Source: an uncultured Sutterella sp.
Lineage (GTDB): Bacteria; Pseudomonadota; Gammaproteobacteria; Burkholderiales; Burkholderiaceae_F
Reading direction: 5' to 3'
Assembly: GCA_949282745.1 (NCBI GenBank)
Contig: CASDQM010000017.1
Coordinates: forward strand, 1 to 43,503
Length of the DNA stretch: 43,503 nt
Shown piece by piece: positions 15,785 through 22,702 of this stretch. The position numbers and the translations under genes were made by a program. The notes beneath the pieces were generated by a model. The model saw nothing but the letters and a program-made list of their open reading frames with translations. It did no database searches and was not told the origin of the DNA. How positions within the stretch are numbered: the stretch's first letter is position 1; each line of letters opens with the position of its first letter.

Positions 15785-16720
15785 TCAGTCCTGCGGTTCA
15801 GCGGCGTCGCCGCGCCGTTCGGCAAAGAAGGCCTTGAGAAGCGCGCTTGCCCGCTCGGCCTCCACGCCCTTCGTAACGAAGGGACGGTGGTTGAGGGACG
15901 GCAGATCAAAGAGTCCGAAGACGCTTCCGAGCGCACCCGAACGGGGTTCGTTCGCCCCGAAGACGACGCGCTTCACGCGGGCGTTCCAGAGCGCGCCCGC
16001 GCACATGGGACAGGGTTCAAGCGTCACGTAGAGCGTCGCCTCGGTCAAGCGGTGATTGCCGAGGACGCGCGCCGCCTCGCGGATCGCGAGGACTTCGGCG
16101 TGAGCGGTCGGATCGCCCGAAGTGAGCGTACGGTTGTGGGCGCGGGCGACGACTTTCCCGTCCGCGGTCACGACCGCGCCGACGGGAACTTCTTCGAGCG
16201 CCTTCGCCTTTTCGGCTTCCAAAAGGGCCTCCCGCATGAAGCGGCGGTCCTCTTCTTCGTCGACGTGCACGCTCGGGCGGTTCACGGCCCGGTTTTTCTC
16301 CTGCAGCGCCGTCCGAACGGCCGCGCGCCGCCGCGCGAGAATTTCGCGCGCGCTCTCCAGCTCGTCGAGAAGCCGTTCGCGCGTCAACTGCGGGGGACGT
16401 TCAACCCGGTTGCGAAGACCCTCGCCCTCGTCCTCGAGAATGCCTCGCTCGAGGGCCGCGTCCACCAAGGCTTCTGCGTCGGCCGCGAGCCAGTCGCCCT
16501 CTTCCGAAAGAAAGCGTTCCGCCTCGGCGAGAAAGGTTTCCCGCGGAGCACACCCGCCCGCCGACGACAGGAAGGCGGCGCAAAGGACGATCCGCAGGTC
16601 TTCGGGGTTGGCGAAGAGCCGGTCGAGCGGCAGTCCCCGCCGAAGGCTCAGTTCATTGAAGCGCTCGAGGTCGGGGACGGAAAACGTGGCCGAAAGAGGC
16701 AGCTGGTACATGTTGGGCAA
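15785..16720 (-). CDS. tadA: tRNA adenosine deaminase TadA with an unusual 155-residue N-terminal extension
   Basis: The C-terminal half (about residues 156-300) is a complete TadA, which converts A34 to inosine in tRNA-Arg(ACG). Zinc ligands and catalytic glutamate are in 'HAEVLAIREAARVLG' (His207, Glu209) and 'PCPMCAGAL' (Cys237, Cys240), and 'FGANEPRSGALGSVFGL' is typical for the family. Bacterial TadA is usually 150-170 residues; here the protein is 311. The first 155 residues are mostly helical (for example 'ETFLAEAERFLSEEGDWLA', then a basic helix 'ELESAREILARRRAAVRTAL') and I do not recognise the domain. The reading frame is continuous and the start at 16720 begins the minus-strand operon, so the extension appears genuine. 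Confidence 0.9.
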   Translation of the reverse strand: MPNMYQLPLSATFSVPDLERFNELSLRRGLPLDRLFANPEDLRIVLCAAFLSSAGGCAPRETFLAEAERFLSEEGDWLAADAEALVDAALERGILEDEGEGLRNRVERPPQLTRERLLDELESAREILARRRAAVRTALQEKNRAVNRPSVHVDEEEDRRFMREALLEAEKAKALEEVPVGAVVTADGKVVARAHNRTLTSGDPTAHAEVLAIREAARVLGNHRLTEATLYVTLEPCPMCAGALWNARVKRVVFGANEPRSGALGSVFGLFDLPSLNHRPFVTKGVEAERASALLKAFFAERRGDAAEPQD

Positions 16721-16809
16721 AAAATTGTGACGTCTCGTAGGAATGCACCATTCTACCGACCTTGCCGCGCCTAGAATGACGGAGTCAAGACTCTTTTGGG
16801 AATCCCGCC

Positions 16810-17241
16810 ATGCCGATTCGCGCCGCCAGCCTTCTTCTCTCTTCCGCCCTTCTTCTCGGGAGCCTTCTACCCACCGCGGCGCAGGCGAGCGCCGCCAGCG
16901 ACGAACTCGCGACCTGTCTCGAAGAAAACATCACCGCGCAGGACCGCAGGGTCCTCGTGCAGTGGGCCTACGTGACGCTCTCCAAAACGAGCGCCGCCAA
17001 GGAAATCCAGACGATTCCGTCGTCGAAGGTGAAGAAGGTCGAAGCGCAGGTCGAAAAGACCCTCACGAACCTCGTTTTGAAGCGCTGCGTGAAGCCCGCC
17101 GGGAAGGTCCTTCTGAAGGACCCGAAAAACGGTCTGCAGAGCACGCTCGAAACACTTGCCGTGCGCCTTGCGCGCTCGGAACTCAATAAGCGAGCGAACC
17201 CCGTTCTCCCGATTACCATCACGGACCTGCTCCGTCGATAA
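16810..17241 (+). CDS. Unrecognised exported protein, 143 residues
   Basis: Small protein with a clear Sec signal peptide (basic start, hydrophobic core LLLSSALLLGSLL, 'AQA-SAA' cleavage near residue 27). The mature part is about 116 residues, mostly helical, with two cysteines ('ATCLEENI' and 'KRCVKPAG') that could form a disulfide in the periplasm. No family recognised. It is the first gene of a plus-strand cluster; the next gene starts 3 bp after its stop, and the divergent promoter region with tadA is 89 bp. The function is not predictable from what can be seen. Confidence 0.75.
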   Translation: MPIRAASLLLSSALLLGSLLPTAAQASAASDELATCLEENITAQDRRVLVQWAYVTLSKTSAAKEIQTIPSSKVKKVEAQVEKTLTNLVLKRCVKPAGKVLLKDPKNGLQSTLETLAVRLARSELNKRANPVLPITITDLLRR

Positions 17242-17244
17242 GCC

Positions 17245-17967
17245 ATGTTGGAAATCCGCGATGCGGACGCCGCGGTCCGCCACATCGAGTCCCGCGGTAT
17301 TCTCCTCTTCCTGCCCTGCGGCGTACCGGGCTTTTCACTCTACGAAAACATGGAGCCGGAACTCTTCGAGACGGACGAAAAGTCCCTCAATCCCTGGTAC
17401 TGGCGCTTTGAGTTCGCCTACGTCGACGCCCTCTTCTACGGTCAGTTCTTCGACGGGCGGCTGGGATTCGTTCGGCGCGACCTCTTTCCCGCGTTCGCGG
17501 CGCTTCGCCGAAAGGGCCGCACGCCCGAAGAGCTTCTCGAAAGCGGCGAAATCTCGGAGGACGCCAAGACCTTTTACCGGGCGCTCTCCCACATGGGCGA
17601 ATGGACGCTCGCGGAGGCCATGACGAAGGTTCCGCCACTTGAAACCCGACTCGAAACGATCGCAAAGGAACTGCAGACGAAGAGTCTGCTCTTTACCTCG
17701 GGCTTTCGCTACAAGCGCAAAAAGACGGGCGAGGAATACGGCTGGCCCGCGTCGCTCTACGCCCGCCCCGACGACGAATTCGACGAACCGCTCGAAGACC
17801 TCTTCCCTTCTCAGGAGGAGGCGCTTTCGATCCTGCGGACGGCGACGGGCTGGGAAACCTTGGACGACGCAAACCGCCGGCGTTTGGACGAACTGCTGCT
17901 CGGCAAAGAAAAGAAGCGAAAACCCCGCACCTCGTCGTCCGGGACCGGCAAAGGAAAGAAACGATGA
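17245..17967 (+). CDS. Conserved hypothetical protein, possibly AlkZ-related winged-helix type
   Basis: 240 residues, cytoplasmic. The layout (N-terminal 'IESRGILLFLPCGVPGFSL', then 'NPWYWRFEFAYVDALFYGQFFDGRLGFV', a middle 'LFPAFAALRRKGRTPEELL', and a 'FTSGFRYKRKKTGEEYGW' block) resembles small proteins annotated as AlkZ-related, a family linked by fold to DNA glycosylases with winged-helix repeats. This is recalled resemblance, not a search result, and the catalytic residues of true AlkZ cannot be assigned. The C-terminus is a basic, disordered tail (KKRKPRTSSSGTGKGKKR), consistent with nucleic-acid binding. It starts 3 bp after the exported protein and overlaps the next gene by four bases, so the three are co-translated. 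Confidence 0.6.
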   Translation: MLEIRDADAAVRHIESRGILLFLPCGVPGFSLYENMEPELFETDEKSLNPWYWRFEFAYVDALFYGQFFDGRLGFVRRDLFPAFAALRRKGRTPEELLESGEISEDAKTFYRALSHMGEWTLAEAMTKVPPLETRLETIAKELQTKSLLFTSGFRYKRKKTGEEYGWPASLYARPDDEFDEPLEDLFPSQEEALSILRTATGWETLDDANRRRLDELLLGKEKKRKPRTSSSGTGKGKKR

Positions 17968-18398
17968 TCCGCAGAGCCCTTCCCGAAGATGCCCGGTCGC
18001 TCGCCGAACTCGCCGTCCAAATGTGGTCGCGGCACACGGTCGAGGACCTCGAGGCCGAGTTTTGCGAAGCGCTTCAAGACCCGAACGACGCCTTCTTTCT
18101 GAAGTTCTCGGGCGACGTCCCCGTCGCCTTTGCCGAGTGCGGCCTTCGTTTCGACTACGTGGAGGGAACGAAAACCTCGCCCGTCGGCTACCTCGAAGGG
18201 ATCTTCGTCTCGGACGGCTTCCGAAGGAAAGGAATCGCACGCGACCTTCTCGCCGCCTGCGAGCAATGGGCCAGAGAAAAAGGCTGCGCGGAATTCGCGA
18301 GCGACTGCGAACTCGCGAACGAAGAGAGCCTGCGCTTTCAGCTCTCCGTAGGGTTTGAGGAAGCGAACCGCATCATCTGCTTTCGCAAGTCCCTCTGA
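17964..18398 (+). CDS. AAC(6')-I-like aminoglycoside acetyltransferase (GNAT)
   Basis: 144-residue single-domain GNAT, the usual length for AAC(6')-I enzymes. Motifs are 'RFDYVEGTKTSPVGYLEGIF' with the following 'VSDGFRRKGIARDLL' (acetyl-CoA site R-x-x-G-I-A) and 'FASDCELANEESLRFQLSVGF', which match the core of AAC(6')-Ic/Ih-type proteins. These enzymes N-acetylate the 6'-amine of aminoglycosides such as tobramycin and amikacin. The start overlaps the upstream gene (ATGA). Because chromosomal members of this family may have other natural substrates, resistance is possible but not shown. The gene converges on the Crp/Fnr pair with only 3 bp between stops. Confidence 0.82.
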   Translation: MIRRALPEDARSLAELAVQMWSRHTVEDLEAEFCEALQDPNDAFFLKFSGDVPVAFAECGLRFDYVEGTKTSPVGYLEGIFVSDGFRRKGIARDLLAACEQWAREKGCAEFASDCELANEESLRFQLSVGFEEANRIICFRKSL

Positions 18399-18401
18399 GG
18401 C

Positions 18402-19265
18402 TCAGTGCGGCACCGTCGCCGCCACCGCTTCTTCAAGGAGCGCCTCGACGCGTTCGGGGCGCGTGTAGGGACTGTCGTTGCCGTCGCAGTGGCGCATCCA
18501 CTCGTGCGCCTCCTGCAGGTAGGCGCTGTCGAAGACGAGAAAGTCGCCGTCGCGCTCGAGTCCCGCTCGGCTTCGGCAGTCGGCGAAGAGCTTGTCGAGC
18601 GTCACGTCCGAGACACTGATCACGGTCGCGATGTGGCGCGCGCGTCCCGGAATGGGAATGCGCACGCGCTGTCCCCGGGGACCGTCCTCGACCGTACCGA
18701 AGTACGCCGCCCAGGCGAGGAGAAACGCCGCGAACTTCTGCTGCGCGGGCAAAATCGCCGTGATCGTGAGGCCCATGCGGTCGGAGAGATTGATGAGTTC
18801 CTGAATCGAGAGCCAGAGACGGATTTCGATGGGATCCTTCAGATACCCGAGCTCGTCGCCTCGGGCGTGAGAAATGCGAAGCGTCGTCACTTTGCTCAAG
18901 GCAAAGTACTGTCCGATCTGCGGACGGCGGGTCGCGAAGTTGAGGTTCCCCGTCGCGACGCGGTTGGGCGTGGACAATCCCATGGCGCCCGCGCCCGACT
19001 GACCGTCGAGCGTCGCCGCCACGCGGCAGGAGAGCCCCGAGACGATCATCTGCATGCCCTTGACGACCGTTCCTTCGATGATGGGTTCGCCCGGTTGAAA
19101 GTGATGCAGTTCGCCGGCTTCGCGGAAATGTCCCCGAACCTCGGGCGGAAGCGGGAGCGCAATGAAGGGCATGATGGGCGCGCGCGGGCCGTAGACGCTC
19201 GGCCACGTCTGCGTGTAGCGCTCGATCGCGAGCGCGTCGTACCAGGCTTTCGAATAGTTCTTCAT
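18402..19265 (-). CDS. Crp/Fnr-family transcriptional regulator (second of tandem pair)
   Basis: 287 residues. The N-terminal two-thirds fit a cyclic-nucleotide-binding-type beta roll ('LHHFQPGEPIIEGTVVKGMQ' then 'MIVSGLSCRVAATL'), followed by a long dimer helix and a C-terminal winged helix ('RARHIATVISVSDVTLDKLF' as the HTH, with a wing in 'LERDGDFLVFDSAYL'). No N-terminal cysteine cluster for an Fe-S centre is present, so it is not a classical oxygen-sensing FNR; the effector is unknown. It is about 290 residues, longer than Crp (210) because of an N-terminal extension. It follows its paralogue by 9 bp and shares most of its sequence, so it arose by tandem duplication. Confidence 0.85.
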   Translation of the reverse strand: MKNYSKAWYDALAIERYTQTWPSVYGPRAPIMPFIALPLPPEVRGHFREAGELHHFQPGEPIIEGTVVKGMQMIVSGLSCRVAATLDGQSGAGAMGLSTPNRVATGNLNFATRRPQIGQYFALSKVTTLRISHARGDELGYLKDPIEIRLWLSIQELINLSDRMGLTITAILPAQQKFAAFLLAWAAYFGTVEDGPRGQRVRIPIPGRARHIATVISVSDVTLDKLFADCRSRAGLERDGDFLVFDSAYLQEAHEWMRHCDGNDSPYTRPERVEALLEEAVAATVPH

Positions 19266-19274
19266 GGCGCTCCT

Positions 19275-20135
19275 TTAGGCCGCGTCGCGCGAAGCGGCTT
19301 CCTCGAGCATCGCCTCGATGCGCTCGGGCCGCGTAAAGAGGCTTTCGTTGCCGTCCGTCGTGCGCATCCACTCGTGCATGGGCTGCAAAACGGCGCTCTC
19401 AAAAATCCAAAAGTCCCCGTCCCGCTCGAGCCCGGCGTTCTGGCGCAGATCGGCGATGAGCTTCTCGAGCGTCACGTCGGAGACGCTCAGAACGATCGCG
19501 ATGTGCCGCGCGCGCCCGGGAATGGGAATCCGCACGCGCTGTCCCCGCGGCCCCTCCTCTACGGTGCCGAAAAAGACCGCCATCGTGATGAGAAGCGAAG
19601 CAAAGCGCATGGGCGCGGGCAGGAGCGCGGAAATGGTGAGGCCCATGCGGTCCGAAAGATTGATGCTCTCCTTGACGGAGAGAAGCATGCGCAGGTGATT
19701 CGGATCGTTCAGAAGACCCGCTCTTTCGGCGTCGACGTGCGAGATGCGGCGCGTCGTGACTTTGCTCACCGCACGGTACTGTCCGATCTGCGGCCGGCGC
19801 GTCGCAAGGTTGAGGTTCCCCGTTGCCAGTCGGTGCGGCGCGGCAAGGGCCATGAGCCCCGGTCCCGCCTGCCCTTCGAGCGTTGCCGTGATTCTTGCCG
19901 AAAGTCCCGATTCCACGAGCTGCATGCCCTTCACGACTTCGCCCTCGATGATGGATTCCTGCGGCTGAAAGTGCTTCAGCTCGCCGAGCGAACGGAAAAT
20001 CTCCCGCATTTCCGGAGGAAGCGGGAGCGTGACGAAGGGAAGAACGGGAACGCGCGGTCCGAACTCGTCGGGCCACTTTTCCGCGTAGCGCTCCGTTGCG
20101 AGCGCGTCGTACCAGGCTTTCGAAAAATTTTTCAT
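19275..20135 (-). CDS. Crp/Fnr-family transcriptional regulator (first of tandem pair)
   Basis: 286 residues with the same architecture as its neighbour: N-terminal extension (MKNFSKAWYDALATERYAEK), effector-binding beta roll ('LKHFQPQESIIEGEVVKGMQ'), and a winged helix around 'RARHIAIVLSVSDVTLEKLI'. It lacks an Fe-S cysteine cluster. It is the first gene of the pair and is divergent from the flavoprotein reductase gene across 463 bp. A TATTAT -10 lies only 8 bp before the start codon with a TTTTCA -35 at 17 bp, and no ribosome-binding site is visible, so the mRNA may be leaderless. The reductase, cytochrome and porin genes are the obvious candidate targets. Confidence 0.86.
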   Translation of the reverse strand: MKNFSKAWYDALATERYAEKWPDEFGPRVPVLPFVTLPLPPEMREIFRSLGELKHFQPQESIIEGEVVKGMQLVESGLSARITATLEGQAGPGLMALAAPHRLATGNLNLATRRPQIGQYRAVSKVTTRRISHVDAERAGLLNDPNHLRMLLSVKESINLSDRMGLTISALLPAPMRFASLLITMAVFFGTVEEGPRGQRVRIPIPGRARHIAIVLSVSDVTLEKLIADLRQNAGLERDGDFWIFESAVLQPMHEWMRTTDGNESLFTRPERIEAMLEEAASRDAA

Positions 20136-20142
20136 GGCCTAG

Positions 20143-20171
20143 ATAATACCGAAGAAAAATCGTTCTGAAAA
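20143..20171 (-). promoter_or_regulatory. Predicted promoter of the Crp/Fnr pair, close to the start codon
   Basis: Minus-strand TTTTCA (20166-20171), 17-bp spacer, TATTAT (20143-20148). The predicted start falls at or within a base or two of the ATG at 20135. Confidence 0.5.
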
Positions 20172-20327
20172 GATAGGAACCTTTGCGGCGAAAGGGAATC
20201 AAAAACATGAACCGGCGTCTTGGGACAAGAAGTCGAGTGCCTCGGGGACGGCTTCGGCATTCTTTTTCCGGATTTTTCTCGCCCTCTTGACCTGCGGCGG
20301 AGGAAAAGGCGGGGTGAGACCGACATT

Positions 20328-20345
20328 CTAAGGAAGATTCCTTAG
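20328..20345. promoter_or_regulatory. Palindrome CTAAGGAA-GA-TTCCTTAG, candidate operator
   Basis: Perfect 8-bp arms separated by 2 bp, lying between the divergent Crp/Fnr and reductase genes. A matching half-site TTCCTTAG recurs at about 20537-20544, closer to the reductase. The dyad length suits a Crp/Fnr-type dimer. Binding is inference. Confidence 0.55.
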
Positions 20346-20598
20346 CTCGAAATCCGTCGAAAGACGTATTCCGGGAGCATCTCATTCTGAATCCACATTC
20401 ACCCATGCAAGGATGCCACAAACCGAAGGTCTTGAAAGAGTAAGAACGGATAAGTGACCTGCGTTTTTCGGCACAACTTAGGGTTAACGCCCAAAATCGT
20501 CACCCAAGCAGTTGGGTAGTTAAAAAGGAGGGGGCTTCCTTAGACTTTCCGCTGTCCTCATAAGACACCTCTTTCGATCACCTCAAAAGGAGACAAAC

Positions 20599-22134
20599 AT
20601 GTCGGTTCTTTCCCGTCGTTCCTTCCTCGGCGGCGCCACGCTCGGCGCGGCCGCCCTCGCCGGTACGTCTCTCTCTGCGTTCGCGAGCACGAAGGTTCCC
20701 GCCAAGTGGGACGAAACCACGAGCTTCCTTATCATCGGCACGGGCTTTGCCGGCCTCGCCGCCGCTCTTGAAGCCCACGGCCTCGGCATGAAGGCCAATG
20801 AAATCATGGTCGTCGACAAGATGCCCACCGCCGGCGGCAACTCCATCATCAACGGCGGCGCCGTCGCCGCGGCCGGCACCGACATGCAGAAGGCCGAAGG
20901 CATCAAGGACAACGCCGACCTGCTCTTCGCCGACATCGTCAAGGCCGGCGGCGGTCTCGCTCATCCGCCGCTCGCCCGCCGCATCGCCGACGAATCCGTC
21001 GAAAACTTCTACTGGCTCCGCGACAAGATCGGCGTCAAGTTCAAGGCCGTCACCTTCCACGGCGGTCACTCCGTCAAGCGCTCCCACGCCGTGACGAACA
21101 ACTCCGGCTCCGGCTTCATCAACCCGATGCTCGCCAAGCTCAAGGAATACGGCATCGAACCGCGTCTGCGCACGATCGTTGACGAAATCATCGTTGACGA
21201 AAACAACTGCGTCCTCGGCGTCAAGGCCCGCGTCAACTATCGCTACGGCCGTGAAAAGTCCGGCAAGGTCACGTACATCCGCGCCACGAAGGGTGTCCTC
21301 CTCGCTTCGGGCGGCTTCTCGAACAACGTCAAGATGCGCATGTCGCACGACCCGCGCCTCAACGAAAAGTTCGACTCCACGAACCATCCGGGCGCCACGG
21401 GCGAAATGATTCAGGAAGCCCAGATGATCGGTGCCAACACCATTCAGATGGACTGGATCCAGATGGGGCCGTGGACCTCGCCCGACGAAAAGGGCTTCGG
21501 TCTCGCTCCGCTCTTCGTTGAATCCGCCCTCGGCTACGGCCCGATGATCGACCCGGTCACCGCCAAGCGCTTCATCCAGGAATCCGGCAACCGCAAGGTC
21601 CGCGCCGACGCCATCGTCGCCATGGGTCACCCCGCCGTCATCTACACGACGCTGAAGAACGCCGAAACGGCGATCATCGGCAAGAACATGACGAAGGAAC
21701 TCTACGACCGCGCCGTCAAGAACGGCGTCATCAAGGTCTATCCGGACCTCAAGGCCATGGCCGACGACCTGAAGATCCCGTTCGACGCCCTCAAGAAGAC
21801 GAACGACACGTTCAACGGCTACATCAAGGACCAGAAGGATCCGGACTTCAACTGCATGATGTTCAAGAACGCCGTGCCCAACGTTGAAGGCCCGTTCCTC
21901 GCCGTTCGCCTCTGGCCGCGCGTCCACCACACCATGGGCGGTCTCGAAATCAACGACCAGGCTCAGGTTCTTGACGTCCGCGGCAACCCGATCCAGTGCC
22001 TCTACGCCGCCGGCGAAGTCACGGGCGGTGTCCACGGCATGGTCCGCCTCGGCACGGTCGCCGTCGCCGACTGCATGATCTTCGGCCGCATCGCCGCCCG
22101 TACGGCGAACGCCTGCAAGGGCTGCGGCAAGTAA
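20599..22134 (+). CDS. Tat-exported flavoprotein reductase, flavocytochrome c / urocanate reductase superfamily
   Basis: 511 residues. A Tat signal (LSRRSFLGGATLG) directs it to the periplasm. FAD-binding motifs are 'FLIIGTGFAGLAAALEA' (43-59), 'GGNSIINGGAVAAAG' and 'LYAAGEVTGGVHGM' (469-481). Compared by eye with Shewanella fumarate reductase FccA, the substrate-site residues His504 and Arg544 are kept (HHTMGG at 443-448; Arg483), and the proton-donor Arg402 appears as Arg332. His365 of the 'HPT' motif is replaced by Gly290-Pro-Trp with a longer loop, and proton-path Arg381 by Leu311. It should therefore reduce a C=C bond of an acceptor other than fumarate. The protein has no haem domain; the separate tetraheme cytochrome downstream is the likely electron donor. 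Confidence 0.88.
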   Translation: MSVLSRRSFLGGATLGAAALAGTSLSAFASTKVPAKWDETTSFLIIGTGFAGLAAALEAHGLGMKANEIMVVDKMPTAGGNSIINGGAVAAAGTDMQKAEGIKDNADLLFADIVKAGGGLAHPPLARRIADESVENFYWLRDKIGVKFKAVTFHGGHSVKRSHAVTNNSGSGFINPMLAKLKEYGIEPRLRTIVDEIIVDENNCVLGVKARVNYRYGREKSGKVTYIRATKGVLLASGGFSNNVKMRMSHDPRLNEKFDSTNHPGATGEMIQEAQMIGANTIQMDWIQMGPWTSPDEKGFGLAPLFVESALGYGPMIDPVTAKRFIQESGNRKVRADAIVAMGHPAVIYTTLKNAETAIIGKNMTKELYDRAVKNGVIKVYPDLKAMADDLKIPFDALKKTNDTFNGYIKDQKDPDFNCMMFKNAVPNVEGPFLAVRLWPRVHHTMGGLEINDQAQVLDVRGNPIQCLYAAGEVTGGVHGMVRLGTVAVADCMIFGRIAARTANACKGCGK

Positions 22135-22177
22135 TCGGCCCTAACAAGGCTTCGGATCCCGAGGATCCGTACTGAAA

Positions 22178-22224
22178 ACGTCGCGAAGGGAGCTCCGGCT
22201 CCCTTCCGACGTACCCTTTTTTCT
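22178..22224 (+). terminator. Strong terminator-like hairpin between reductase and cytochrome genes
   Basis: ACGTCG...AAGGGAGC pairs with CTCCCTTccgACGT, followed by ACCCTTTTTTC. It lies inside what appears to be one transcription unit, so it may be a partial terminator or a processing/stability hairpin that sets the ratio of the two proteins. A second small hairpin CGGATCC-cga-GGATCCG precedes it. Confidence 0.6.
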
Positions 22225-22246
22225 TTCCAAGACCCCAAACGAGAAA

Positions 22247-22585
22247 ATGAACAAACTTGCTCTCATTCTCTTTTCGGCCGTCGTGATGGCCGCGGGCAGC
22301 GTCCAGGCCGCCGACTTCGGCGCCGACCGCCATGCGGCCAAGGGCCTCAAGTGCGAATCCTGCCACGGTCCCGACGCCAAGAATCCGGCCTACCCCGACG
22401 AAAAGACCTGCCTGCAGTGCCATAACCGTGACGAACTCGCCAAGAAGACCGAAAAGCTGGAAATCAATCCGCACAAGGCTCCTCACAACGGCGACTGCAC
22501 GCTCTGCCACATGCAGCACGAGCCTGAAGTCAACTACTGCGCCCAGTGCCACAAGGTCTCCTTCAAGATGAAGCACGGCGAATAA
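22247..22585 (+). CDS. Small periplasmic tetraheme cytochrome c
   Basis: 112 residues with a Sec signal (MNKLALILFSAVVMAAGSVQA) and four CxxCH haem sites: CESCH, CLQCH, CTLCH and CAQCH. Extra histidines (for example 'DRHAAKG', 'NPHKAPH', 'MQHEP') can serve as distal ligands. This is the size and layout of the tetraheme cytochrome domain that is fused to flavocytochrome c in Shewanella; here it is a separate gene just downstream of the flavoprotein. It would pass electrons from the quinol pool, through a membrane NapC/CymA-type donor not in this window, to the reductase. Confidence 0.93.
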   Translation: MNKLALILFSAVVMAAGSVQAADFGADRHAAKGLKCESCHGPDAKNPAYPDEKTCLQCHNRDELAKKTEKLEINPHKAPHNGDCTLCHMQHEPEVNYCAQCHKVSFKMKHGE

Positions 22586-22702
22586 CCGTCTTTCTTGAGC
22601 AAAACCTTTCCATTCCCGTTCCGGACGACGGTCCGGAACATTGAATTCTTTCGGAGACGCGTCTGCGCCTTCGCAACTGCATCCGAAAAGGACACAACAA
22701 TC

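Larger units (their letters stand above)
20136..20598. other. Divergent regulatory region between the Crp/Fnr genes and the reductase
   Basis: 463 bp without a gene. Besides the palindrome at 20328-20345, it holds a short inverted repeat ACCCAA-gcag-TTGGGT near 20502-20517 and a repeated TTCCTTAG half-site. A strong ribosome-binding site (AAAAGGAGA) precedes the reductase ATG. The distance and the number of dyads suggest layered control. Confidence 0.55.

Noticed and set aside
12916-16774. Very long open frames opposite the hybrid kinase, ldcA and tadA
   Set aside because: They run antisense to clear genes, are extremely Arg/Glu/His/Asp-rich with no family motif, and are explained by the high G+C third positions of the real genes.
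18405-20168. 587-codon open frame opposite the two Crp/Fnr genes
   Set aside because: Antisense shadow; internal repetition in it simply mirrors the duplicated regulators.
20599-22134. Plain fumarate reductase or urocanate reductase label
   Set aside because: The His365 and Arg381 positions of FccA are changed and the loop is longer, so neither substrate can be assigned.
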